DNA of 23,577 nt from Prorocentrum cordatum (Eukaryota > Sar > Dinophyceae > Prorocentrales > Prorocentraceae). Of this stretch, positions 17,131 through 23,577 are shown piece by piece. Numbering within the stretch: the first letter of the stretch is position 1; each line of letters starts with the position of its first letter. The stretch covers positions 27,501-51,077 of the forward strand of contig CAUYUJ010018497.1 in the NCBI GenBank assembly GCA_963575745.1. The letters are read 5' to 3'. The notes beneath the pieces were generated by a model that saw nothing but the letters and a program-made list of their open reading frames with translations, searched no databases and had not been told where the DNA came from. Both the position numbers and the translations under genes were made by a program.

Positions 17131-17365
17131 GGCCGACCCCTCTGTGACAGAGGGGGTCCCGCGCTTTTCCGCGGGACCCCCTCTGTCACAGAGGGGGTCG
17201 GGCGGAAAAGCGCGGGAGCCCCTCTGTCACAGAGGGGGTGGGGCGGAAAAGCGCGGGAGCCCCTCTGTCACAGAGGGGGTGGGGTCGTGCGTTTCCGCGC
17301 GCCCTCCTCTGTGAAACAGGGGTGGTCGTTCGATCAGGGCGCCCCCCCCTGTGGGACAGAGGGTC
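17131..17365. repeat. Palindromic minisatellite, second array
   Basis: At least four copies of the CCCCCTCTGT-N-ACAGAGGGGG palindrome, centred at about 17146, 17187, 17227 and 17268, then decayed copies to about 17365. The copy at 17175-17199 is a perfect 25-mer with 12-bp arms. Spacers contain CGCGCTTTTCCGCGGGA or its complement, and TCCCGCG/CGCGGGA at about 17157-17176 is itself a hairpin. The array is nearly mirror-symmetric about 17187 for roughly 50 bp each side. Confidence 0.93.
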
Positions 17366-17637
17366 GGTCAGAGCACACAAGGCCCCCCCTCAAGGGGCAG
17401 AGGGGCGGTCAAGGGACAGGGAAGGCAGCTGTGCTCGTTCGGAGAGAAGGAGGGGGATGGGTTGGATGAGATGGAAAGAATCTCGTGGAGGGAGCATGAT
17501 GCGGATGAGGAGTAGGAGGATCTGTTCGAGACGAGGAGTCCGCCTTCCATAGCCGTTTTCAGGCGGTTCACTTTTGAGGGGGGGCGACACCTAGGACGCG
17601 CGCGCCTTCGCAGCAGCGGGGGCTTGCGCACGGCGGC
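17366..17637. other. Leader of gene X1
   Basis: Unique sequence; the part from 17504 is matched by 19365-19498 upstream of X2 (TTCGAGACGAGGAGTCCG, CCATAGCCGTTTTCAGGCGG, GCAGCAGCG). A hairpin with arms GCCTTCGC/GCGGGGGC (17604-17623) lies 15 bp before the ATG. Confidence 0.5.
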
Positions 17638-18594
17638 ATGAAACGCAAGGCAGAGGACACATGGCGGGAGGTCGCTGTCGGGAAAGCAGCGCGCCAAGAT
17701 GGCGCGAGCATGGGGGTGCTCTGCGCGACGGGCGGGCTGTGCCGAAGTCACGAGGGAGCAGCGGGATTTGCTCTGGAATGCGAGGAGCGCTGTGTTGTCT
17801 TGGGCGGCGAGATGAGCAATGAAGCCTTCGTGCCCGTCGGAAAGCACCGCCTGTGGATGCTCAAAGTGGTCGGTGGCCACAGTGCCGTGGAGGGCGCCTT
17901 GAGCGAAACAAATTTGTTAGAACAATTGTATGAGAAGCTTCGCGCTTGAGAAGGATACAACGTGGATGAAGCGGCGACTCCTGTGAAAGAGGCCCCCGCA
18001 GCAGCGGGGGTTGCAGCAGGGTCTCCCGCAGCAGCGGGAGAAAAAGGTCGGGATCCCATGGCGGATCTCCTTGGCACCGTCAAGGCCGCATCGAAAGCGA
18101 AGAAAACCCCTGAGAAACAGAAAGGGTTTCCTCGAGGCACGCTCTGCAGAGTAACCATGCCGATGTCTCCTAAGCCAGATGAGGCCGACACGAAAGAGAT
18201 TTGTGTGTATGAGAACAAATATGGGCAACTACTCGTTCATAGTCAGGACCTGCCTTGGCTTCTGCATTACCTGTACGAGGAGAGCCAGGGCAAAAGCGTC
18301 CCCGAACCCAACGACGACGACGAGGACGACGCTTTGGACGAGAAGCGCCCGTGGACCACCAGGTGGTGCCCGTCTGGGATGTGGACACTGGAGGTCAAAG
18401 GAGGGCCAATGGCAGGCCGAACATGGGCCTCCAGGATTCAGGATCTGAACGAGGAGAAATGGTCCACAGGCGTGGCGTTGACGGAAGTGACGACGCCCTT
18501 GAAACAGTCCACCCGTGCGCAGCAAAAGCAGGTTCTTCTAGCGTTCTTGGAGGACGTGGTCCAGAAAGCCATCAAACAGGACACAAAGCAGTGA
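17638..18594 (+). CDS. Gene X1: unknown protein, one frame split by an in-frame TGA
   Basis: ATG 17638 opens a 103-aa frame ending in TGA 17947-17949. The same frame reopens at once and is readable to TGA 18592-18594 (Met at 17962, 210 aa). The duplicate X2 has GGA at the equivalent codon, so the TGA is probably a single G-to-T nonsense change in an ancestral protein of about 318 aa. The N-terminus is basic (MKRKAEDTWREV); then comes a Cys/Gly segment (GVLCATGGLCRSHEGAAGFALE) and VGKHRLWMLKVVGG. After the stop come Ala-rich hairpin-derived stretches, an acidic patch (NDDDEDDALDEKRPW), a Trp-rich segment (WCPSGMWTLEVKGGPMAG) and a helical C-terminus. No family is known. The downstream part may be made from its own Met, or the gene may be dead. 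Confidence 0.5.
18022..18041. repeat. Hairpin, 8-bp perfect arms (TCTCCCGC)
   Basis: In gene X1; the duplicate in X2 (19882-19901) keeps both arms unchanged. Confidence 0.97.
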
Positions 18595-18869
18595 TGCCCT
18601 CGTTATCCGCTCGCTGGCGCGCGCCGCAGCAGCGGCGCGCTGACCGCTACAACGGCTTTTTTTGTGCAAACAGACTCGGTGCATGCACCGCACCAGCGGC
18701 GCGCTGACCGCTGAGGTGGATGCCTGCGGGTTCCTGTCGACTGGACAGGGGTTAGGGCACGCGCGGGGGATCGCGAGCCTGCGGCTCTCCAGCGCTCGCG
18801 CGCTAGAGGACAAAAAGGAACTCGCGGAATCTGGCGAGGACGGGGCGGAGGGGTTGGGACCAGTAGGAT

Positions 18870-18900
<31 letters not shown>

Positions 18901-18961
18901 AAGGAGGAGCAACAGCAGCAGCAACATCACACTAGCAGCACCGACAGGAGGATCATTGCGA
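18595..18961. other. Spacer between X1 and Y1
   Basis: No gene is seen. It holds a 9-bp perfect hairpin GCGCGCCGC/GCGGCGCGC (18619-18640). It also holds an 18-bp direct repeat AGCGGCGCGCTGACCGCT (18631-18648 and 18695-18712), the second lacking the left hairpin arm. A short T tract (about 18656-18662) and a GGA/GGAGCAACAGCAGC tract (18875-18930) follow. Confidence 0.5.
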
Positions 18962-19350
18962 GGATGCGGCCGTTTGCTTGCCCTGCGGCGCTGGGCTCGA
19001 GACAAGAGGGCGGCCGCGTGCGCGCGCGCATGGCTTCCGCATCGTGGCCGCCGCAGCCGCTCCGCCCCCAGACCCAGGCGACGCTCGCCCTGCAAACGCG
19101 CCTCTGCGGGTCGGGCACGACCGCGAGATCAACGAATGTGGAGTTTTTATAGCAACACGACAAAACTAAAGACCCCGACAGAGTGCTCATGAATCCACGG
19201 AAACTACAGAGACCAATATTCGGATTCGGGTAATTACGTTATGCGCCGCAGCAGCGGCGCGGCTTGCCATTATGAATATGGCAAACGCACATGGAAGAAT
19301 ATTCATTTATGCTCGCAGTGGCCGTGGAAAAGCGACCACAAGAAGTGGTT
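18962..19350 (+). pseudogene. Y1: dead, truncated copy of gene Y
   Basis: Matches 20837-21215 of gene Y2 along most of its length. The start codon of Y2 (ATG 20923) is GTG here, a TAG interrupts the frame after GAG TTT TTA (Y2 has TGG TAC), and a 4-bp insertion in GGGTAATTACGTT shifts the frame. Similarity fades at about 19350, where unit 2 begins. The hairpin GCGCCGC-AGCA-GCGGCGC is kept intact (19243-19260). Confidence 0.9.
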
Positions 19351-19498
19351 AGGTTTTGGAGTCCGATGAGAAGTAGGGGGATTTGTTCGAGACGAGGAGT
19401 CCGCTTTCCATAGCCGTTTTCAGGCGGATCACCAGTGAGGGGAGTTGACACCTAGAACGCGGGCGCCTTCGCAGCAGCGAGGGCTTGCGCGCGGCGGC

Positions 19499-20034
19499 AT
19501 GAAACGCAAGGCATCGGAAACATGGCGGGATGTCGCTATCGGGAAAGCAGCGCGCCAAGATGACGCGAGCATGGGGGTGCTCTGCGCGACGGGCGGACTG
19601 TGCCGAAGTCACGAGGGAACATCGGGATTTGCTCTGGAATTTGAGGAGCGCTATGTTCCCTTTGGCGGCGAGGAAACCTAGAAGCCTTCGTGCCCGTCGG
19701 AAAGCACCGCCTGTGCATGCTCAAGGTGGTCCGTGGTCTCAGTGCCGTGAAGGGCGCCTTGAACGAAACGACAATGTTAGAGCAAGTGCTTGGGAAGCTT
19801 CGCGTCGGAGAAGGAGGCAACGTGGATGAAGCGTCGACTCCTGTGAAAAACGCTTCCGCAGCAGCGGGGGTTGCAGCAGGATCTCCCGCAGCAGCGGGAG
19901 AAAAAGGTCGGGATCCCATGGCGGATCTCCTCGGAACCGTGAAGGGCGCATCGAAAGCGAAGCAGGTGGCGGCGCGTCGCCAACCATAGAAAACCCCTGA
20001 GAAACAGAAAATATTGTCTCGAGGCACGCTCTGC
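19499..20034 (+). pseudogene. X2: dead, truncated copy of gene X
   Basis: Starts MKRKASETWRDVAIGKAARQ at 19499, closely matching X1. A one-base deletion just after GGCGGCGAG (about 19670) shifts the frame into a TAG. The shifted frame continues the homology (VGKHRLCMLKVVRG, then GEGGNVDEASTPVK) to about 19965. There a 27-bp insertion begins CAGGTGGCG and ends CCATAG, which adds a stop. Similarity ends at GGCACGCTCTGC (about 20034), so the last third of X is missing. At the codon where X1 has TGA, this copy has GGA. Confidence 0.9.
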
Positions 20035-20836
20035 CTCTCGCTCCGTGCGGTCGTCTTGGGCGGCGTCGGGCCTCCGCTGACTGATTACATGATGCATATA
20101 TGTATATATTGTGTATGTATGGTGTGTCGACGTATATGTATGTACATACGTATATGTGTGTATTTTTATATATATGTATGTATATATAACACGGTCGCAG
20201 GGGCGTGGCCCGCGGCCCAGGGCGGGGCCCGAGACTCTGGGACAGGACATAGGGCCTCATCATCGTAGGATGCTCATCATTCTCATCATCGCCATGATGG
20301 GGGGGGAGGAGGGGACAGCTACCAGCTGCGCGCTGGCGCCACCGCCGCTCCCCCGCGCCCGCTGGCGCATCCGCAGTGCGGCTGCGGGAGGGGCTGCGCC
20401 TCAATTCCTGCAGAGGCGGCCTGCAGGGATGTTGCACTTTTGGCGTCTAGTACAAACGCCCGAGCGGCCCGCTTTTTTTTGGGGGGGGCTCTTGCTTCAC
20501 GGTGGAAGAGGAGACTATCATCATCCCCCGTGCCGCGTTCGCCTTCCCTCGACGACGATGTCGACGACTTCCTACATTCTGGCCTTGTTTTCTGGGGAGT
20601 GTTCTCGGAGTCGTTCGGGGCGTTCGTTCGTGTGCGCATGCTTCTGAGTTTTCTGCGCGTCGTTCGGGCCGCTCGTCCTGGTGTGAGTCGTTCGGGCCCC
20701 TCCTCACCAGCCCATCTCACAGCAGCAACCCTCGCGAAGCATGCCGACGGTCGTGTTTTTTCAGGCGTGTGTCCGCTGGTCCCCGCATATCTCCCTTGTT
20801 CCTCGTTCCTCCCGCCCCCTTGTACATCCTCCTTGT
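20035..20836. other. Spacer between X2 and Y2
   Basis: No gene is supported. It contains a TA-rich island, CATCAT repeats at about 20255-20300, a T8G8 homopolymer junction at about 20471-20488, and pyrimidine-rich sequence ending in TTTGCTTGCCCTGCAG, a possible splice acceptor just inside the Y homology. An open frame in register with Y2 runs from 20440 but has no counterpart in unit 1. Confidence 0.45.
20088..20196. repeat. TA/TG-rich low-complexity island
   Basis: About 110 bp of ATATGTATGTA-type sequence in an otherwise GC-rich window. It lies about 50 bp right of the point where X2 breaks off. Confidence 0.9.
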
Positions 20837-20922
20837 GGGGGGATGCGGCCGTTTGCTTGCCCTGCAGCGCTGGGCTCGAGACCAGAGGGCGGCCGCGTGT
20901 GCGCGCGCATGGCTTCGGCATC

Positions 20923-23226
20923 ATGGCAGCCGCAGCCGCTCCGCCTCCAGACCCAGGAGACGCTCGCCCTGCAAACGCGCCTCTGCGAGTCGGGCACGAC
21001 CGCGAGGCCAGCGAATTTGTGGAGTTTTGGTACCAAGAAGACAAAAAGAAAGACCCCGACTTCGTGCTCATGAACCCACGGAAACTAAAGGGGACAATAT
21101 TCGGATTCGGGTACGTTATGCGCCGCAGCAGCGGCGCGGCTTGCCATTATGACTCTGGCAGACGCATGTGTAAGAAGATTCATTTCTGCTCGCAGTGGCC
21201 GTGTCCCAGCGACCATCGTCTGGCGGACGGTTCCGTGGACTACAATAAGTGGTCAGACTTGCAAGCGCCCTGGCATTTAGTGCAATGCGCGGGCGGGTGG
21301 CCCGCAGGAGCGGGAGCCCCCGCAGCAGCGGAGGCGCCGGCCGAGGCGTGCGAGGCCCCTGCTGAAGCGGCAGCGGAGCCGTCGGTGGGCCCTGCTGAAG
21401 GCCCCGCAGCAGCGGGGCCGTCAGCGGAGGCGTGCGTGGCCCCTGCTGAAGTGGCAGCGGAGCCGTATGTGGGCTCTTCTGACGGCCCCGCAGCAGCGGG
21501 TGCGTCAGCGGAAGCGTGCGCGCCTCCTCCTGAAGTGGCGGCGGCGCCGTGCGCGTGCCCTTCTGCAGAGCCCGCCACAGCGGAGGCGTCCGTAGGTCCT
21601 GCTGGCGCGCCTGGCGCCGACGCAATCGCCGAGGCCGCTTCCGCAGTGGAGTCTGTCTTGAAGGACTCCGCGGCAACAGCAGCTCTCTCAGCAAAGGAGG
21701 TTGCCCCTGTCGCTTTCCCCCAACCCGCCCCGCTTGCTGTTCGCGACGTAGCGGAACCCGTGCTTCCAGGGGCGGAAGTTGCGGCAGTTACCGCCTGTGA
21801 ACAGACAGCCGCGACAGCAGGCGCTGCGGTTGCCCCTGCAGGCGCCCCCGCAGCAGCGGGGGCGCCTGCAGGGGCACTTTCAGAACAAGGCCAGAGGTGC
21901 TTCGAGAAATTGATGAAGCTGTCGCGCAGTATTCGCGGAAGGCCGGGGGGAGGCCGAGAGTGGATAGGATATTCTGCTTTCGTAATCTTTGCGCTGTTGC
22001 GGAAGGTGCGCGTCTACGTGTGGGAAGGACGCAACAGAGTCGACCTTTGCAAAGCTGTCTTGCCGCCGTGGAAACTAGAGGAGTTAACCCGCGAGCCTGC
22101 GGTGGACGCGATCGCGTGTTGCGCCGTCCCCCGAGACTCGGGGCCACCGGACTGGGCCCCCGTGTCGGAGGAGTATCCTTTGTTTCGATGCAATCATTTT
22201 ATCGCAGGCGTCTCCACCGACTTTGTGGATTTCACGGGAGATGCTTCGACGGTGGACGGTTTCTATTCGGCTCTCGGTGTGTTCGTCGTGTCCACAGTCG
22301 CAGACGGGGACTGCGGTTTGGATTGCACGTTGCAGATGACCCAGGAGGTTTCCACGCGAGAGTCTCGCAGGGAGCTCCGCCAGGACAGTTGCTCTCTCCG
22401 ACCACCCTGATCCTTCGCTTCCATCTCTGCTGCCCCCACATGCTCTTCCCCTCCTTGTCTCCCCATTCTGCCTTCATGCCTCTCCCATCCCGCCCTTCTC
22501 TCCCCTCGTGCCCTCCCCACCGAGTCTCCTTGCCCCTCCTCCATGCCCGCCCGCCAGGACATCGCGGACTACATCGTGCAAAGGGCGCGGCTGGCGTGGT
22601 TCCTCGACGCGATGGTCCTGACACAAGAAGTCACGCAGGATGACGTCCAGGAGCTTCGTCGCCTGCAGAGCGCCTTAGACGACGAAGAACTTGTCCCGCA
22701 GCCTGGCCACGCCGCCCCTCCGAGAGCACAGGGCGTTGCCGCCGCAGCAGCGGCGGCGCCACCTGAGGACTTGGCCGTGGTGGAAGTCGACGCCGAGGCT
22801 GTCTGTCAGGAGCTCGTGCAAGCCATCCAATGGTGGACAGGACTGACAGACGCTGCGTGCGCCCTGGACGTCGCTCGGGAGTTGATGCCCGCAGAGCGGG
22901 AGGAGCAGCTCTTGAGGTGCAGGAACCGCGGCTGCGAGCGCAAAGCCCCCGCCCAGAACAAGAAGCGCGTGGTGGTCCCGTCGCTCCTGTGCTCGAGGAT
23001 GGAGATAGCGGGTGCTTTCGACGAGCACTTGCGCTCTTTAGGCTGGACGCCTGGAGACCGCTTTCCGTATGGAGGGGCGCGTTCATTCATGGATGCGTGG
23101 GACTGGGGTTCCATGTCCCGTCTCCCTCTCAGGAAGCGCACGCACGTTGTGCGGCGCTGGCACAAGGCTTTTCTGTCGTCGAAATACGCCTCCGCAGTAG
23201 CGGAGGCTGTTCGGCAGCCGCGGTGA
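20923..23226 (+). CDS. Gene Y2: OTU-protease-like, two exons
   Basis: Start ATG 20923 is chosen because Y homology with Y1 spans it. Exon 1 is taken as 20923-22383 and exon 2 as 22558-23226, giving about 709 aa to TGA 23224-23226. Residues of about 20-110 include WYQEDKKKDPDFVLMNPRKL and a Cys/His-rich segment (CHYDSGRRMCKKIHFC). Residues of about 140-310 are an Ala/Pro/Glu linker with a 28-aa repeat. Then comes DGDCGLDC (from residue 461), matching the Asp-x-x-Cys catalytic box of OTU-type cysteine proteases. A likely OTU helix (RESRRELRQD + IADYIVQRAR) is created by joining the exons. The catalytic His was not located. The frame continues beyond the TGA, so the gene may be longer and damaged. 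Confidence 0.55.
21340..21591 (+). repeat. 84-bp tandem repeat (3 units) in gene Y2
   Basis: Units 21340-21423, 21424-21507 and 21508-21591 each encode 28 residues starting AEAC. Unit 1 carries a perfect 8-bp hairpin (21400-21419), unit 2 a 5-bp version (loop 21492), and unit 3 a broken form (GCCCGCCACAGCGGAGG). Confidence 0.9.
21831..21876. repeat. Perfect 46-bp hairpin with AGCA loop
   Basis: Arms 21831-21851 and 21856-21876 are perfectly complementary for 21 bp around the loop AGCA. It is the longest member of the hairpin family and encodes a palindromic peptide, PAGAPAAAGAPAG, within gene Y2. Confidence 0.98.
22384..22557 (+). other. Likely 174-nt intron between 11-bp direct repeats
   Basis: The direct repeat CCGCCAGGACA occurs at 22377-22387 and 22551-22561. 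Removing one repeat and the 163 bp between joins ELRQ to DIADYIVQ in frame and removes an in-frame TGA (22408-22410). The interior is strongly pyrimidine-rich (CCCCTCC, CTTGTCTCCCC), unlike the flanking coding sequence. The only AG acceptor fitting the join is CCAG|GACA, which gives a GA donor, a non-canonical type used by dinoflagellates along with GC. The repeat-flanked structure resembles introner elements. Confidence 0.75.
22738..22757. repeat. Hairpin, 8-bp perfect arms (GCCGCCGC)
   Basis: A G-C-type member at the fifth pair, in exon 2 of gene Y2, giving a seven-Ala run; the same arms occur at 5882-5901 in gene A. Confidence 0.97.
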
Positions 23227-23577
23227 CACGAGAAGCAGCACGGGCAGGGGCGCCTCCTGAAGTGGAAAGGGCGGAAAAGGATACCACAACAGGGACAGGG
23301 CCCAGCTCGAAAATGCCCTTGGTTGCGGCAAGCTCTGTTTGAATGGTGGAGTTCCATTCGGCACAGTGTGGATTGGAAGATGATCAAAAGTGGACTGCGA
23401 AGTACCCAAAGAGAGCCAGCGAAGATAGCAAGGTTCACGCAAAGCATGCTCCAGACCAAAGCGTTGGAGCTCATGAGCTAGTACGTCACGCAGCAGCTGC
23501 GGATCGGGCAGCGACCCGCCGCCGTGGAGTTGAGGTCGCGCTGGTGGGCCTCCTGGCGCAAGGAATGCGGCCTCAGC
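23227..23577 (+). pseudogene. Downstream part of gene Y2 beyond nonsense codons
   Basis: The Y2 frame stays open after TGA 23224-23226, through KWKGRKRIPQQGQG, then KCPWLRQALFEWWSSIRHSV and TKALELM, to TAG 23479-23481. It then continues YVTQQLRIG and RWWASWRKECGLS to the window edge. The segment looks like the helical DNA-binding region before DDE-type transposases (helix, then RW-xx-W-R-x-E-x-G-hydrophobic), as I recall from dinoflagellate protein families. In that pattern the TAG sits where a Glu codon (GAG) would be expected, and the TGA could come from CGA. I infer a decayed multidomain gene, possibly transposon-derived. Alternatively, two short introns could remove the stops. Confidence 0.5.

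Larger units (their letters stand above)
17504..19364. repeat. Tandem duplication unit 1 (genes X1 and Y1)
   Basis: The X leader and gene at 17504-18146 match 19365-20034, and the Y segment at 18962-19350 matches 20837-21215. Offsets are about 1861 and 1874 bp. This indicates one head-to-tail duplication of an X-Y unit. The roughly 800 bp between the two matching parts is not obviously similar in the two units, although its length is. Confidence 0.85.
19365..21215. repeat. Tandem duplication unit 2 (X2 and start of Y2)
   Basis: Right-hand copy of the unit at 17504-19364. The X part is recognisable to about 20034 and the Y part from about 20837. Confidence 0.85.
5882..23207. repeat. Dispersed CCGC-AGCA-GCGG hairpin family, about 45 copies
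   Basis: Loop starts: 5890, 6422, 6791, 6835, 6911, 7820, 8393, 8766, 9721, 9794, 9986, 10145, 11038, 11357, 11420, 11643, 11721, 12298, 12334, 13064, 13091, 13390, 14016, 14066, 14822, 15260, 15543, 16052, 16115, 16590, 17612, 18000, 18030, 18628, 19250, 19473, 19860, 19890, 21127, 21324, 21408, 21492, 21852, 22746, 23196. The loop is AGCA except AGTA (13064, 23196), ATTA (8393) and AGCAGCA (6911). Seventeen have perfect Watson-Crick arms of 7 bp or more; most of the rest pair with G·T wobbles; about nine have a real mismatch. None lies left of 5882. Confidence 0.95.

Noticed and set aside
17551-17575. CCATAGCCGTTTTCAGGCGG upstream of X1 (and X2) as a second spliced-leader relic
   Set aside because: It matches DinoSL at 11 of the first 13 bases and then diverges. 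A match this good is expected about once by chance in this much sequence.
5882-23207. Explaining the hairpins as CAG/CAGCAG triplet expansion or plain Ala codon bias
   Set aside because: Repeat number is fixed, arms are symmetric and covary, and the motif appears in three frames and in intergenic DNA.
5882-23207. CRISPR array or bacterial REP cluster
   Set aside because: Spacing is irregular, copies lie inside eukaryote-like coding regions, and there are no uniform spacers or bacterial genes.

Overview
This window looks like nuclear DNA from a dinoflagellate. It is GC-rich and full of simple repeats. The plausible protein genes all run on the + strand and encode Ala/Pro-rich proteins of no known family. 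A 15-base exact match to the core of the dinoflagellate spliced leader (DinoSL) lies at the 5' end of a retroelement. No bacterial operon signals, tRNA, rRNA or CRISPR were seen. The species cannot be named from the sequence alone.

Layout. 1-1220: simple repeats (GGA/GAG array, 19-bp minisatellite) and no convincing gene. 1221-5145, minus strand: a decayed LINE-type retrotransposon with an AP-endonuclease-like domain, a reverse transcriptase and a CCHC zinc knuckle. It is broken by two stops, a frameshift and a changed catalytic motif, and it starts at the relict spliced leader. 5172-5290: tandem palindromic minisatellite. 5711-6856: gene A. 6852-7847 and 8704-9746: two copies of a roughly 1-kb spacer, upstream of small gene B (7868-8167) and large gene C (9666-11705). 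12583-12753: 66-bp imperfect inverted repeat. 12819-13289: gene F. 14088-16580: gene D, the best-formed gene. 17131-17365: second palindromic minisatellite. 17504-21215: tandem duplication (offset about 1.86 kb) of a two-gene unit, X then Y. X1 is nearly whole and Y1 is dead; X2 is dead and Y2 is nearly whole. Y2 runs off the right edge and carries an OTU-protease-like DGDC motif, a likely 174-nt intron between 11-bp direct repeats, and a C-terminal segment resembling transposase-associated DNA-binding regions.

The most striking signal is a short hairpin motif, CCGC-AGCA-GCGG, found about 45 times between 5882 and 23207. It lies inside genes in all three reading frames and also between genes. 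Its arms often extend symmetrically with site-specific sequence and show compensatory changes at the fifth pair (C-G, T-A and G-C). The longest is a perfect 46-bp hairpin in gene Y2. Every copy has the AGCA-type loop on the + strand, the coding strand of all the + genes, and none lies in the antisense LINE. This is the best candidate here for an undescribed mobile or RNA-level element.

Limits: all comparisons were made by eye. Exon structures and starts are inferred, and no homology search was run.
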